Assembly: GCA_963675625.1 (NCBI GenBank)
Contig: OY776497.1
Span: 744,001 to 808,000 of the forward strand
Length of the DNA stretch: 64,000 bases
Direction: 5' to 3'
From: F22 sp963675625
GTDB lineage: Bacteria > Bacteroidota > Bacteroidia > Bacteroidales > Bacteroidaceae
Shown here: positions 43,596-52,256 of the stretch, in pieces
Layout of the letters: each line of letters begins with the position of its first letter
Position numbering within the stretch: the first letter of the stretch is position 1
Program-made: the position numbers and the translations under genes
Notes under the pieces: model-generated
Databases searched by the model: none
What the model was told of the DNA's origin: nothing
What the model saw: the letters and a program-made list of their open reading frames with translations, nothing else

Positions 43596-43603
43596 CAAAG
43601 GTA
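43596..43603 (-). promoter_or_regulatory. -7 box of the GH13 gene
   Basis: TACCTTTG on the minus strand, 36 nt upstream of the ATG. Confidence 0.55.
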
Positions 43604-43658
43604 GTAAAAAAACGAGTTTTTTTAACTCACTACGATTCCATAGTTGTCAAACAAAAAC

Positions 43659-43673
43659 AGAAAACGTTTGCAA
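43659..43673 (-). promoter_or_regulatory. LacI-type operator-like palindrome upstream of GH13
   Basis: GAAAACGTTTGC differs by one base from GCAAACGTTTGC, a palindrome bound by several LacI/MalR-family maltose regulators. It lies about 60 bp upstream of the GH13 -7 box. Functional assignment is inference. Confidence 0.35.
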
Positions 43674-43679
43674 TCAAAA

Positions 43680-43722
43680 AAGAGGCACGCTTTAGTGAAA
43701 ATCACTGAAAGACATGCCTCTT
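43680..43722 (-). terminator. Terminator of the decarboxylase operon
   Basis: AAGAGGCA pairs with TGCCTCTT, and internal TTTAGTGA pairs imperfectly with TCACTGAAA. The minus strand continues with TTTTTTG. It lies 86 nt past the oadB-like stop. Confidence 0.78.
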
Positions 43723-43807
43723 ATATATCTAAAAAATCTTATCTATAGTACTATATCTTCATGTTTAGTAGGATAGATTTCAGGTTACATTAAATTATAT
43801 GCTACTA

Positions 43808-44950
43808 CTAAGTTAAGAAAGCCAATAGTACACCAGCAGCGACTGCACTACCAATAACCCCTGCAACATTCGGTCCCATAGCATGCATCAACAAATAGTT
43901 GCTTGAGTCATACTCAAGTCCAATATTCTGAGAGATACGAGCCGACATAGGAACTGCCGAAACACCAGCATTACCAATCAAAGGATTGATCTTCTGTCCT
44001 GCAGGTAAGAATAGATTCATAACTTTCACAAAAAGAACCCCACTCGTGCTAGCAATAACAAAAGCACAAAGTCCTAAGAAGAAAATAAAAATCGTATCCA
44101 TTGTCAAGAAAGTAGACGCCTGCGTAGACGCACCCACTGTCACACCTAACAAAATAGTTATAGCATCGGTTAAAGATCCACTAGCAGTATCAGCCAAACG
44201 ACGAGTTACACCAGATTCTTTAAGAAGGTTACCAAAAAACAACATCCCCAATAAAGGAATAGCTGTTGGCACCAAGAAACAAGTTAGCAACATGCCGACT
44301 ATAGGGAAAAGTACCTTTTCATTATGTGATACTGCGCGAGGAGACTTCATACGAATCACACGCTCTTTCTTTGTCGTCAACAATCTCATAATTGGTGGCT
44401 GAATGATTGGTACCATAGCCATATAACTATAAGCAGAGACCGCAATAGCACCCATTAGATTGGGGGCCAATTTTGACGACAAGAAGATAGCCGTTGGTCC
44501 ATCAGCACCACCAATAATCGCAATACCCGCAGCTTGATCAGGTTCGAAGCCAAGAGCACGAGCGATTATAAAGGCACCAAAAATACCAAATTGTGCTGCT
44601 GCACCAATAAGCATAAGCTTAGGATTAGCAATCAATGAAGAGAAGTCCGTTAAGGCTCCTACTCCAAGAAACACAAGTGGTGGATACCAACCCGTACGAA
44701 CACCTTGATACAAGATATTCAATACAGATCCTTCTTCATAAATACCGATATCGAGTCCCTCTTGAAAAGGGATATTGCCAATCAGGATACCAAATCCAAT
44801 TGGCAACAATAGCATTGGTTCAAAATTCTTTTTGATAGCCAAGAATAAGAATACCAAACCAACTACAAGCATAATAAGGTGCTGAGGCGTTGCGTTAGCA
44901 AAACCTGTATAGCCCCAAAACGTTTCGAGATTTGATAAGATATAGTCCAT
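43808..44950 (-). CDS. Na+-pumping decarboxylase beta subunit (OadB/MmdB)
   Basis: This 380-residue membrane protein couples decarboxylation of carboxybiotin to Na+ export. It has about nine to eleven helices and the conserved GGADGPTAIFLSSKLAPNL, LPIGFGILIGNIPF, and C-terminal GNAGVSAVPMSARISQ blocks that contain Na+-binding residues. It is the last gene of the mce-mmdA operon, 11 nt after the biotin carrier, so it is best called the methylmalonyl-CoA decarboxylase beta subunit. Confidence 0.95.
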   Translation of the reverse strand: MDYILSNLETFWGYTGFANATPQHLIMLVVGLVFLFLAIKKNFEPMLLLPIGFGILIGNIPFQEGLDIGIYEEGSVLNILYQGVRTGWYPPLVFLGVGALTDFSSLIANPKLMLIGAAAQFGIFGAFIIARALGFEPDQAAGIAIIGGADGPTAIFLSSKLAPNLMGAIAVSAYSYMAMVPIIQPPIMRLLTTKKERVIRMKSPRAVSHNEKVLFPIVGMLLTCFLVPTAIPLLGMLFFGNLLKESGVTRRLADTASGSLTDAITILLGVTVGASTQASTFLTMDTIFIFFLGLCAFVIASTSGVLFVKVMNLFLPAGQKINPLIGNAGVSAVPMSARISQNIGLEYDSSNYLLMHAMGPNVAGVIGSAVAAGVLLAFLT

Positions 44951-44961
44951 TGGTAGTTGTT

Positions 44962-45390
44962 TTATTCGACAACGACAAGATCAGTACCTTCAAGAACTGA
45001 ATCACCCTTGTTTACGTTGATAGCAACAACTTTACCATCCTTATCTGCATGAATTTCATTTTCCATCTTCATTGCTTCAAGGATCACTACTGTTTGACCT
45101 TTGGCTACAGTATCACCTACTGCAACACGAATATCTACAATAACACCTGGAAGTGGAGATTGAACAGCACCGCCTCCAGCAACTTGTGGACGACTTACTA
45201 CTGGTGCACCTGCATCAGTTGTTGGCGCTGCAGCTGGACGAGTTACTTTCTTAATAACTGGTTTCTTCTTCTCTTCTAGTTCTACATTATATGGCGTACC
45301 ATTGACTTCCACTTTAGCCATGTTTTCTTCTACATCGTTGATAGTTACGTTGTATGTATTGCCATTGATTTTATACTTATACTGTTTCAT
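44962..45390 (-). CDS. Biotin carboxyl carrier subunit of the decarboxylase
   Basis: This 142-residue protein has an N-terminal domain (about 1-45), an Ala/Pro-rich linker (50-75) and a C-terminal biotinyl domain with LEAMKMENEIHA, biotin lysine K108. It shuttles the carboxyl group from the carboxyltransferase (mmdA) to the membrane beta subunit. It is in the operon between the small OadG-tail protein and the beta subunit. Confidence 0.95.
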   Translation of the reverse strand: MKQYKYKINGNTYNVTINDVEENMAKVEVNGTPYNVELEEKKKPVIKKVTRPAAAPTTDAGAPVVSRPQVAGGGAVQSPLPGVIVDIRVAVGDTVAKGQTVVILEAMKMENEIHADKDGKVVAINVNKGDSVLEGTDLVVVE

Positions 45391-45438
45391 TGTTGGGATT
45401 ACTTTTAAAAGTTACAGATTGTTGTTAAAGTTTAGTCC

Positions 45439-45660
45439 TTAACGACCTGGATAATGACGTAATGTATGGAACTTCGCACTCCATGGAGAAAACATACTAG
45501 ATTCACGCTTAATGGTCAATCGTGTATCTTCCCAGTCATGTACATCTGCATTTTCTTCATGCAGAGCCATAGCGATAGCTGCAAACACTTCTTCTGTTGG
45601 TAAATCACAAGCTATATCTTGCTTTTGCTCAACTTCTTTATTCGTCAAGTTGTCAGTCAT
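45439..45660 (-). CDS. Small OadG-tail-like protein (paralogue of the C-terminus of the upstream gene)
   Basis: The 73-residue protein carries only the conserved tail module EVFAAIAMALHEENADVHDW...SPWSAKFHTLRHYPGR. About 31 of its last 50 residues align without gaps to the C-terminus of the LTD-OadG protein encoded 37 nt upstream. It lacks a membrane helix. In decarboxylases the gamma subunit tail links the carboxyltransferase to the membrane complex, so this may be an extra adaptor. Function is inferred from this paralogy and operon position. Confidence 0.8.
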   Translation of the reverse strand: MTDNLTNKEVEQKQDIACDLPTEEVFAAIAMALHEENADVHDWEDTRLTIKRESSMFSPWSAKFHTLRHYPGR

Positions 45661-45697
45661 GATTGCTCTATTTTAATTTATAATTCTACTGAGTTTA

Positions 45698-46711
45698 TTA
45701 TTTTCTAGGGTCATGACGCAAAGTATAAATCTTCGAACTCCAAGGAGAGTACGAACGCTTCACACGATTAATAGTCAAGACCGTTTCTTCCCAGTCATGT
45801 TCGTCCGAGCCAGCTTCATGCAATGCCATTGCAATAGCAGCATATACCTCACCAGATGCGATTTTTGCATTTTCTATGCTCGCACCAGTCGCTTTCATTT
45901 TATTGATACGCGCTTGACGTACAGACAACATACTGACAAGACGAAAACAAAGGAAAAGTACGAGTAGACCACAGAACACGATCAACATTGCTGTAATAGC
46001 GATTTGACCACCTCTAGGATCTTCCCGTTTCATATCTGCAATACGCTCATTAGTTGGGAAATTGTTGAGAGTACCAGGTGACACCTTATCAGGACCGATT
46101 GCTGCCCAATTAGCATAATCCTTCTCGATGTATTTTGCAACATCTGAGAAATCGTTTTTGCTTGGACGTTTTAATTCTCGATGATGTTCATCAATAGACT
46201 CTCCATCTCGAACACGAGCGAAGTTAATCCCTTTCTTTACATCAGTAGCCTTAAATTCGACCACATCGATTAGGTCATTACCATTGGCATCAAATAAACC
46301 AATCCATACTTTGCCTTGTAAATTTTGCTTGGCTGGTACCAAACTCACCAATGCTGACATATGTAAAGGTCCACGATTAGAATGACGATCGAACTCTATC
46401 ACCAATTGTTGGCGAGGAGCAATCTTAGTTACATTATCTCCCGAAGGGATACGATACATCATCTTGGTACGTTCTGCAACATTCTGCGTGGTTAGTACCG
46501 CAGGATTAGTAGCAATATAGCAGCCACGGATATCTACCGTAGCATGAGTCGTATTGTATATCTCAACCCAACCAGGTGTTAATCCAGTTGAATCCTCCAC
46601 TGAGAGTTGTACCTCATTTATACGGAGCCCCTTTGCGCCCTGTGCAAAGGCAGAGCCATGCACAGTAGCGACAAGGAGAAGACAAATAATCAGAATATTT
46701 GTTTTTTTCAT
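45698..46711 (-). CDS. Lamin-tail domain / OadG gamma-subunit fusion
   Basis: The 337-residue protein has a signal peptide (GSAFAQ, near residue 24). A lamin-tail-like domain (about 28-165) reads RINEVQLSV, GWVEIYNTTHATVDIRGCYI and NLQGKVWIGLFDANGNDLIDVVEF. One transmembrane helix follows (about 235-260) with an OadG-like cytoplasmic tail (EVYAAIAMALHEAGSDEHDW, then TLRHDPRK). So it should place an LTD in the periplasm and the gamma tail in the cytoplasm. OadG normally anchors the decarboxylase complex; the LTD is an unusual addition that may bind the envelope. It starts 17 nt after mmdA. Confidence 0.88.
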   Translation of the reverse strand: MKKTNILIICLLLVATVHGSAFAQGAKGLRINEVQLSVEDSTGLTPGWVEIYNTTHATVDIRGCYIATNPAVLTTQNVAERTKMMYRIPSGDNVTKIAPRQQLVIEFDRHSNRGPLHMSALVSLVPAKQNLQGKVWIGLFDANGNDLIDVVEFKATDVKKGINFARVRDGESIDEHHRELKRPSKNDFSDVAKYIEKDYANWAAIGPDKVSPGTLNNFPTNERIADMKREDPRGGQIAITAMLIVFCGLLVLFLCFRLVSMLSVRQARINKMKATGASIENAKIASGEVYAAIAMALHEAGSDEHDWEETVLTINRVKRSYSPWSSKIYTLRHDPRK

Positions 46712-46728
46712 GGGAGCTCTTCTTTTGG

Positions 46729-48282
46729 TTACAATGGAATGTTACCGTGCTTTTTAGCTGGATTGAAGAGCTTCTTAGTCTGTAACTGCTGTAAAGCACG
46801 AATGATGCGGAAACGAGTATTACGTGGCTCGATTACATCATCAATATATCCATACTGAGCAGCGTTATAAGGATTAGCAAAGAGTTTAGTGTACTCTGCT
46901 TCTTTTTCTGCAATAAATGCTTTAGGATCTTCTTGTGTTTTCGCTTCACGAGCATACAATACAGCAGCTGCACCAGCAGCACCCATAACAGCGATTTCAG
47001 CAGTTGGCCATGCATAGTTTACATCACCACGAAGTTGCTTACAAGACATCACGATGTGAGAACCACCATAAGACTTACGAAGTGTGATAGTCACCTTAGG
47101 CACTGTAGCTTCACCATAAGCATAAAGCAATTTTGCACCATGAAGAATAACCCCATTATATTCTTGACCTGTACCTGGAAGGAATCCTGGGACATCTACT
47201 AATGTTACCAATGGAATATTAAAGGCATCACAGAAACGTACAAAACGAGCCGCCTTGCGAGATGCGTTACTATCCAATACCCCTGCCAAGAACTTAGGTT
47301 GATTAGCTACGATACCAACACTTTGACCGTTGAAACGAGCAAAACCAATAATGATATTCTTAGCATAGCTATTTTGTACTTCAAGGAATTCTCCATTATC
47401 GACACAAGCACCAATAACTTCGTACATATCATACGCCATATTTGGATTGTCAGGAATAATTTCATTCAAGCTATCTTCCAAACGATCAATAGGATCAGTA
47501 CATTCAATTAATGGAGCTTCCTCTAAATTATTTTGAGGGATATAACTAAGTAGTTTACGGATAATAGCAAGTCCTTCTTCACCAGTAGGTGCTGTGAAAT
47601 GAGTCACACCACTCTTAGATGAGTGTACACTTGCTCCACCTAGTTGTTCTTGTGTAACATCTTCACCAGTTACAGTTTTAACAACTGCAGGACCAGTCAA
47701 GAACATATATGAAGTACCTTCAGTCATCAAAGTAAAGTCGGTCAATGCAGGAGAATATACTGCACCACCAGCACAAGGACCAAAGATACCAGAGATTTGT
47801 GGAATAACACCAGAAGCCATAATGTTACGTTGGAAAATTTCAGCATAACCAGCCAATGCGTTAATACCTTCTTGAATACGTGCACCACCCGAGTCATTGA
47901 TACCGATACAAGGTGCCCCCATCTTCATAGCTTGGTCCATCACCTTACAAATCTTCATAGACATTGCTTCAGAAAGAGAACCAGCTGCCACTGTAAAGTC
48001 TTGAGCAAAAACGTATACAAGACGTCCTTCAATAGTACCAAAACCAGTGACAACACCATCACCAAGATAGTGTTTCTTTTCCATACCAAAGTTTGTACAG
48101 CGGTGCTTTACAAACATATCCATTTCCTCGAAACTACCTTCATCAAGTAGTTGAGCTATACGCTCACGAGCTGTGTACTTTCCCTTTGCGTGTTGTTTCT
48201 CGATAGCTTTTTCACCACCACCAAGACGAGCCTGAGCACGCAACTCAATAAGCTCTTTTACTTTCTCCAATTGGTTACTCAT
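46729..48282 (-). CDS. mmdA: Methylmalonyl-CoA decarboxylase carboxyltransferase subunit alpha
   Basis: This 517-residue carboxyltransferase moves the carboxyl of (S)-methylmalonyl-CoA to biotin, giving propionyl-CoA. It has the two crotonase-fold halves of acyl-CoA carboxylase beta subunits, with GINDSGGARIQEGI, GPCAGGAVYSPALTDF, and in the second half VPGFLPGTGQE and KSYGGSHIVMSCKQL. The same protein type can be propionyl-CoA carboxylase beta, but linkage to mce, the biotin carrier and the Na+-pump subunit supports decarboxylase. It lies 30 nt after mce. Confidence 0.95.
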   Translation of the reverse strand: MSNQLEKVKELIELRAQARLGGGEKAIEKQHAKGKYTARERIAQLLDEGSFEEMDMFVKHRCTNFGMEKKHYLGDGVVTGFGTIEGRLVYVFAQDFTVAAGSLSEAMSMKICKVMDQAMKMGAPCIGINDSGGARIQEGINALAGYAEIFQRNIMASGVIPQISGIFGPCAGGAVYSPALTDFTLMTEGTSYMFLTGPAVVKTVTGEDVTQEQLGGASVHSSKSGVTHFTAPTGEEGLAIIRKLLSYIPQNNLEEAPLIECTDPIDRLEDSLNEIIPDNPNMAYDMYEVIGACVDNGEFLEVQNSYAKNIIIGFARFNGQSVGIVANQPKFLAGVLDSNASRKAARFVRFCDAFNIPLVTLVDVPGFLPGTGQEYNGVILHGAKLLYAYGEATVPKVTITLRKSYGGSHIVMSCKQLRGDVNYAWPTAEIAVMGAAGAAAVLYAREAKTQEDPKAFIAEKEAEYTKLFANPYNAAQYGYIDDVIEPRNTRFRIIRALQQLQTKKLFNPAKKHGNIPL

Positions 48283-48312
48283 AATAAATTTTCTTTTTTC
48301 TGATTGAATGGA

Positions 48313-48717
48313 TTACTTCTCGCAAAGTTCAGTTAGGATACCCTGAGTTGACTTTGGGTGAAGGAATGCAATGTTTAGGTTTTCAGCTCCCTTACGTGGT
48401 GCTTTGTCAATAAGACGGATTTCGTTAGATTCCATCTCACCAAGCGCATTTTGTACGCCATCAGCTACAGCAAAAGCTAGGTGGTGAATACCTTCACCCT
48501 TTTTTTCGATGAACTTAGCAATAGTACTCTCTTCACTTGTTGGTTCCAAAAGTTCTAGCTTTACATCTCCTACTTTCAAAAATGCAGTACGCACTTTTTG
48601 GTCTTCTACTGTCTCGATGTTGTAGCATTCTAGTCCTAGTACCTTTTCGTAGTATGGAAGTGCTGCTTCAATACTCTTTACTGCGATACCTAGGTGCTCA
48701 ATGTGAGAAATTTTCAT
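48313..48717 (-). CDS. mce: Methylmalonyl-CoA epimerase
   Basis: This 134-residue VOC-superfamily enzyme interconverts R- and S-methylmalonyl-CoA, feeding the decarboxylase. Metal ligands are visible in IEHLGIAV and GEGIHHLAFAV, and the family block YYEKVLGLECYN is present. It starts the operon for the succinate-to-propionate route; the mutase is not in the window. Confidence 0.96.
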   Translation of the reverse strand: MKISHIEHLGIAVKSIEAALPYYEKVLGLECYNIETVEDQKVRTAFLKVGDVKLELLEPTSEESTIAKFIEKKGEGIHHLAFAVADGVQNALGEMESNEIRLIDKAPRKGAENLNIAFLHPKSTQGILTELCEK

Positions 48718-49110
48718 GACTTATTATTGTTTGAATATTACTATATAGAATTTTATTTGCAAATTCAAGCACAAAGGAACGGATTATCTTTGAATTAGGG
48801 AAATAAATCTGCAATTTATTTTCCATACGAACTAAACTTAGACATATTTTACACAGTACCCAAGTGATATTGTCTATTTTTACTTTTAAATAAGATTCTT
48901 TCCTACACCATTTCCCTTTATATTAGCCAATCAGCAGTCTCATTACTAGCACATTATCCATAAAATAAAGGGGATCATGTTTCACAACATAGTCCCCCTA
49001 CTATACTTACACTTAACACAATTTCCTGCACCCAGGAAACCTATATCTAAATTAAAAACGAGTGCAAATTTAGTGACAAGATATTCACAAGTCAGTTTAC
49101 TTTTTTATGT
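48718..49110. other. Intergenic region upstream of mce
   Basis: AT-rich, with no convincing ORF. It holds a hairpin at 48970-48997 (arms GGGGATCATGT and ACATAGTCCCC, one mismatch and one wobble), with T-rich minus-strand sequence after it, perhaps a second terminator for the lipoprotein gene. No clean promoter for mce was found; the closest -7 candidate is TTCCTTTG (48779-48772). Confidence 0.5.
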
Positions 49111-49147
49111 AAAACGAGGGTCCCATGTCCAATGACACCCTCGTTTT
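49111..49147. terminator. Terminator of the large lipoprotein gene
   Basis: AAAACGAGGGT pairs with ACCCTCGTTTT over 11 bp around a 15-nt loop, 54 nt past the stop, with T-rich flanks on both strands. Confidence 0.8.
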
Positions 49148-49201
49148 TCACTACCTATTTTTCGACGTCAATAGACGTTCGACACATATTATATTATAGA
49201 G

Positions 49202-52192
49202 CTATTGTCCGGGTTGTACATGTACATCCTTAGTGACAACACGTTTAGCAAATGGAGTATCACATGTCACAGTCATTTCTCCAATCTTTTCAGTACTAGT
49301 CAACTTAGTACCATCATTTTCCCATTCAAAGACGCCATTATACAATCCTACATATGGAGTCATATATGGAGGCAATCTATTGAAGAATGGTTCATATGGT
49401 GTGTTTGTTGATAGGTATTCAAACATGACTGTTTGATTTGGATTTAGACCATAATCGAAGAAACGTGCACCATTATTAACACCAGCGTTGATCAACTCTT
49501 GACTATTGATATCTACAGATACGTTATCACGAAGATTTTGAATATCCTTGTTTGCACTTGCATAATCTGTAAATAGAATATCTGCTACTGTCATTGCCAA
49601 TGGATTCACAAACATCAAATTATAGTTATGTACATTTATTTCACCATTTGGATAATAAGTAGTAAGCTTCAATAGATATGTACGATCATCTTCCCATAGC
49701 TTGTAAGCAGGAGAAATCATATATCTAATGCCTTGTTGATCATTCCATCCAAATATATGGTTGATATTTCGATCACCTACTGGACCTGTATTCACGTAAC
49801 GATAGTGAGCAAAACCACCACCAAAGTCGTACATAGTCAAACGTTTATCCTCTGTAGTACTTGAACGTAATGTGATTCTATGATCCGTTTCATTAATCAA
49901 ACCAGGAACCCATATAGGAGCACCGTTAGTATCTTCACCGAAGAATGAACGATATGAAGTTGCCCCATTGATAGACTTACCTCTATTGAATGCTTCACCA
50001 GCATAAGCCTGCATTCTATAGTTACCTGGGAATCCATAATCTGTACCTTGAGTTACAATAGTCTTAGGATCAGCAGATGGATCTAACAAGAATCCAGGAA
50101 CCATTGGTACCACTAGATCAGGTCTTAGGATTTCATAATGGAATGTAAATGTAACCACTGGATGATGATCACCAGGATCAACTTGTACCTTCACTTCATA
50201 CTTACCAAACTTAGCAAATGGAGTTACCCCAAGACACATTGCGTATGTATCCACATTTGGAGCAGTAAACCAGTTTTGACTTATCCATGCGAAGATAATT
50301 GGATCATTGGCATCAATAGTATATGCACCAGCACCATCCATCATCTTATGAGATACAGTTTGATAGTTAAGAGCATCAAATGGCCATGGCACTAAGTCTC
50401 TATAATATGTACCCATAAATTCATCATGAGATACACCTAGAGGTTCGTAAACATCGTCATTGACTGTTGCCCAATCAATACACATCCACTTGTAACTACG
50501 TGATGACAATGGATGATTTGGATCTACATTAACCCAATATGATGGAACTAACCAATCCACAAACAGATCACTATATGGAATTTGACCCAATTCAAATGGA
50601 GCAATGCTTACAGGAACTGGAGTAATAACAAACTTGATATATGCTACCTTCACAATTCTGTCTTCACTTGGGCAACCATAATCCTTATTTGCATACCATG
50701 TTACCTTCACAACTGGTCTACGAGCCAAACTAGAAGCAGTCGTATTCACAGTCAAAATACCAGTTACAGGGTCAATATCAATGAAATATGATTGATCTGT
50801 TTCATCATCATATCCTAGATAATCAGTTACCTTAGTAAATTCTAAACGATAGTCACCAGTTACGAAACCATAATTTTCAACGAAATTTAGATCAGCATCT
50901 TGCATGATAAGAGGACGAGCAGATGCATCTGCTTCAGCACAAGCAAAAATATGCTTAGTCAAATCAAATGGCACACCAGGATGAATTTCGTAAGTATGAG
51001 GAGCACTGATATGAGGAAGTTCGTCGTAAATATTGCTCAACAACAATTTATTTGGATTAGCACCTAGTGGTTCATCCACTTCCATATCTGTTCTAGCAAT
51101 CACTGGTTCGAAGATAGAAGGCACTGCAACTGCATAATCAGAAATAACAGTTTGTGAATCTTGTGCACCCAATTGTACTGCTTGAACACCCTTAAGAGCA
51201 AACGTAACAGCTTCTTGTCCACCTGATAAACCTTCTGGAATTAGATATTGACTAAGATCAACAAATTCTGAATCTTCTTCTCCAAATTGCAATAAGAATG
51301 TCAATGCACCAACACCATAGTCTTCACAAGTAGTAATTGGTTCAAAATAATCCATATCACCTGTTGCACGAGTGATCAAAGTACGGCCAATGAAGTCCCA
51401 TTCTACTTCGTCCTTATCGATAGAAGTAGGATTGATACGATAATGTACTTCTTCTGCACTATGCATTGCTGGCATACCCCAGCAAGGAGCTTCTTGATGA
51501 TATCTAAATGGAATATACTTCACTTCTTGTGCATTGTGTCCATCCATAGTATATTGAGGAATAAACACTAAATCTGAAAGTACAGATTGTCCAATCACAA
51601 GTGTTTCATTGTTAGTAGCTTCACCACTCAAAACCAAACTACCATCTGGATTCCACACAGCAGTCAATGGTTCTTCGTTGCCACCCAATGGCACCTTCCA
51701 GTCTAGACCTGTATCTGCATCAAGCAGCGTACCGTCAGCACTATATAAATCCCAAGTACCATCAATGTTTGGTTTGTAGTACCCACCAGGAGCACCGTCA
51801 GCACCATTTACACCGTCAGCACCATCTTGACCATCGACACCGTCTTCGCCGATAGCTTTAAAATCTTGTTTCACACCATCTTTATACCAATAGCCATCTT
51901 CTCCTACAGTCCAAAGCACTGCATCTGTACCATCTACACCATCAGTAATGGTATATTTTTGGCCATTACTCAAGGTTATTTCTAATCCTTCAGCACTCGT
52001 GGCAACACCAGTAATTACGCTACCACTAGCAACCAATTGGTTAATAGCAGAAATTGCGTTCTCGTTCTCATTTATGAGCGTTTCCAGACGATTAATATCA
52101 TCGTCATAATCTTCGCTACAGCCTACAAAACCAGCTGTACCTACTACCATTGCGCTTATCATAAAAAGCGCTTGAAAAATCTTCTTGTTCAT
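49202..52192 (-). CDS. Large surface lipoprotein with DUF4988-type N-terminus and collagen-like run
   Basis: The 996-residue lipoprotein has lipobox VGC (Cys25). An N-terminal coiled-coil-like DUF4988/PL29-N-type segment (about 28-85: DYDDDINRLETLI...GLEITLSNGQKYTIT) is followed by a run of seven Gly-X-Y triplets (residues 115-137), then beta-rich domains to the end. Similar Bacteroidales proteins are outer-membrane surface glycan- or adhesin-type lipoproteins. I see no lyase domain here despite the PL29-type N-terminus. It lies 64 nt downstream of a membrane-tethered HTH protein on the same strand. Its ligand is unknown. Confidence 0.75.
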   Translation of the reverse strand: MNKKIFQALFMISAMVVGTAGFVGCSEDYDDDINRLETLINENENAISAINQLVASGSVITGVATSAEGLEITLSNGQKYTITDGVDGTDAVLWTVGEDGYWYKDGVKQDFKAIGEDGVDGQDGADGVNGADGAPGGYYKPNIDGTWDLYSADGTLLDADTGLDWKVPLGGNEEPLTAVWNPDGSLVLSGEATNNETLVIGQSVLSDLVFIPQYTMDGHNAQEVKYIPFRYHQEAPCWGMPAMHSAEEVHYRINPTSIDKDEVEWDFIGRTLITRATGDMDYFEPITTCEDYGVGALTFLLQFGEEDSEFVDLSQYLIPEGLSGGQEAVTFALKGVQAVQLGAQDSQTVISDYAVAVPSIFEPVIARTDMEVDEPLGANPNKLLLSNIYDELPHISAPHTYEIHPGVPFDLTKHIFACAEADASARPLIMQDADLNFVENYGFVTGDYRLEFTKVTDYLGYDDETDQSYFIDIDPVTGILTVNTTASSLARRPVVKVTWYANKDYGCPSEDRIVKVAYIKFVITPVPVSIAPFELGQIPYSDLFVDWLVPSYWVNVDPNHPLSSRSYKWMCIDWATVNDDVYEPLGVSHDEFMGTYYRDLVPWPFDALNYQTVSHKMMDGAGAYTIDANDPIIFAWISQNWFTAPNVDTYAMCLGVTPFAKFGKYEVKVQVDPGDHHPVVTFTFHYEILRPDLVVPMVPGFLLDPSADPKTIVTQGTDYGFPGNYRMQAYAGEAFNRGKSINGATSYRSFFGEDTNGAPIWVPGLINETDHRITLRSSTTEDKRLTMYDFGGGFAHYRYVNTGPVGDRNINHIFGWNDQQGIRYMISPAYKLWEDDRTYLLKLTTYYPNGEINVHNYNLMFVNPLAMTVADILFTDYASANKDIQNLRDNVSVDINSQELINAGVNNGARFFDYGLNPNQTVMFEYLSTNTPYEPFFNRLPPYMTPYVGLYNGVFEWENDGTKLTSTEKIGEMTVTCDTPFAKRVVTKDVHVQPGQ
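51782..51850 (-). repeat. Tandem Gly-X-Y coding repeats
   Basis: Seven 9-bp units encode collagen-like Gly-X-Asp/Asn/Pro triplets (GEDGVDGQDGADGVNGADG then APGG). The repeats occur in a surface lipoprotein and could vary in number by slippage. Confidence 0.7.
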
Positions 52193-52256
52193 AGTAATAG
52201 ATTTCTAATTAAACAATCAAATTAAAATTATAGGATCTCAATATATTATCATGAAT

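Noticed and set aside
43986..44402. Open frame of 138 codons on the plus strand
   Set aside because: It is the reverse-strand shadow of the OadB-like membrane protein.
48785..48792. Plus-strand TATCTTTG box in the mce upstream gap
   Set aside because: It matches the -7 consensus but has no -33 partner and no plus-strand gene after it; chance match is likely in AT-rich DNA.
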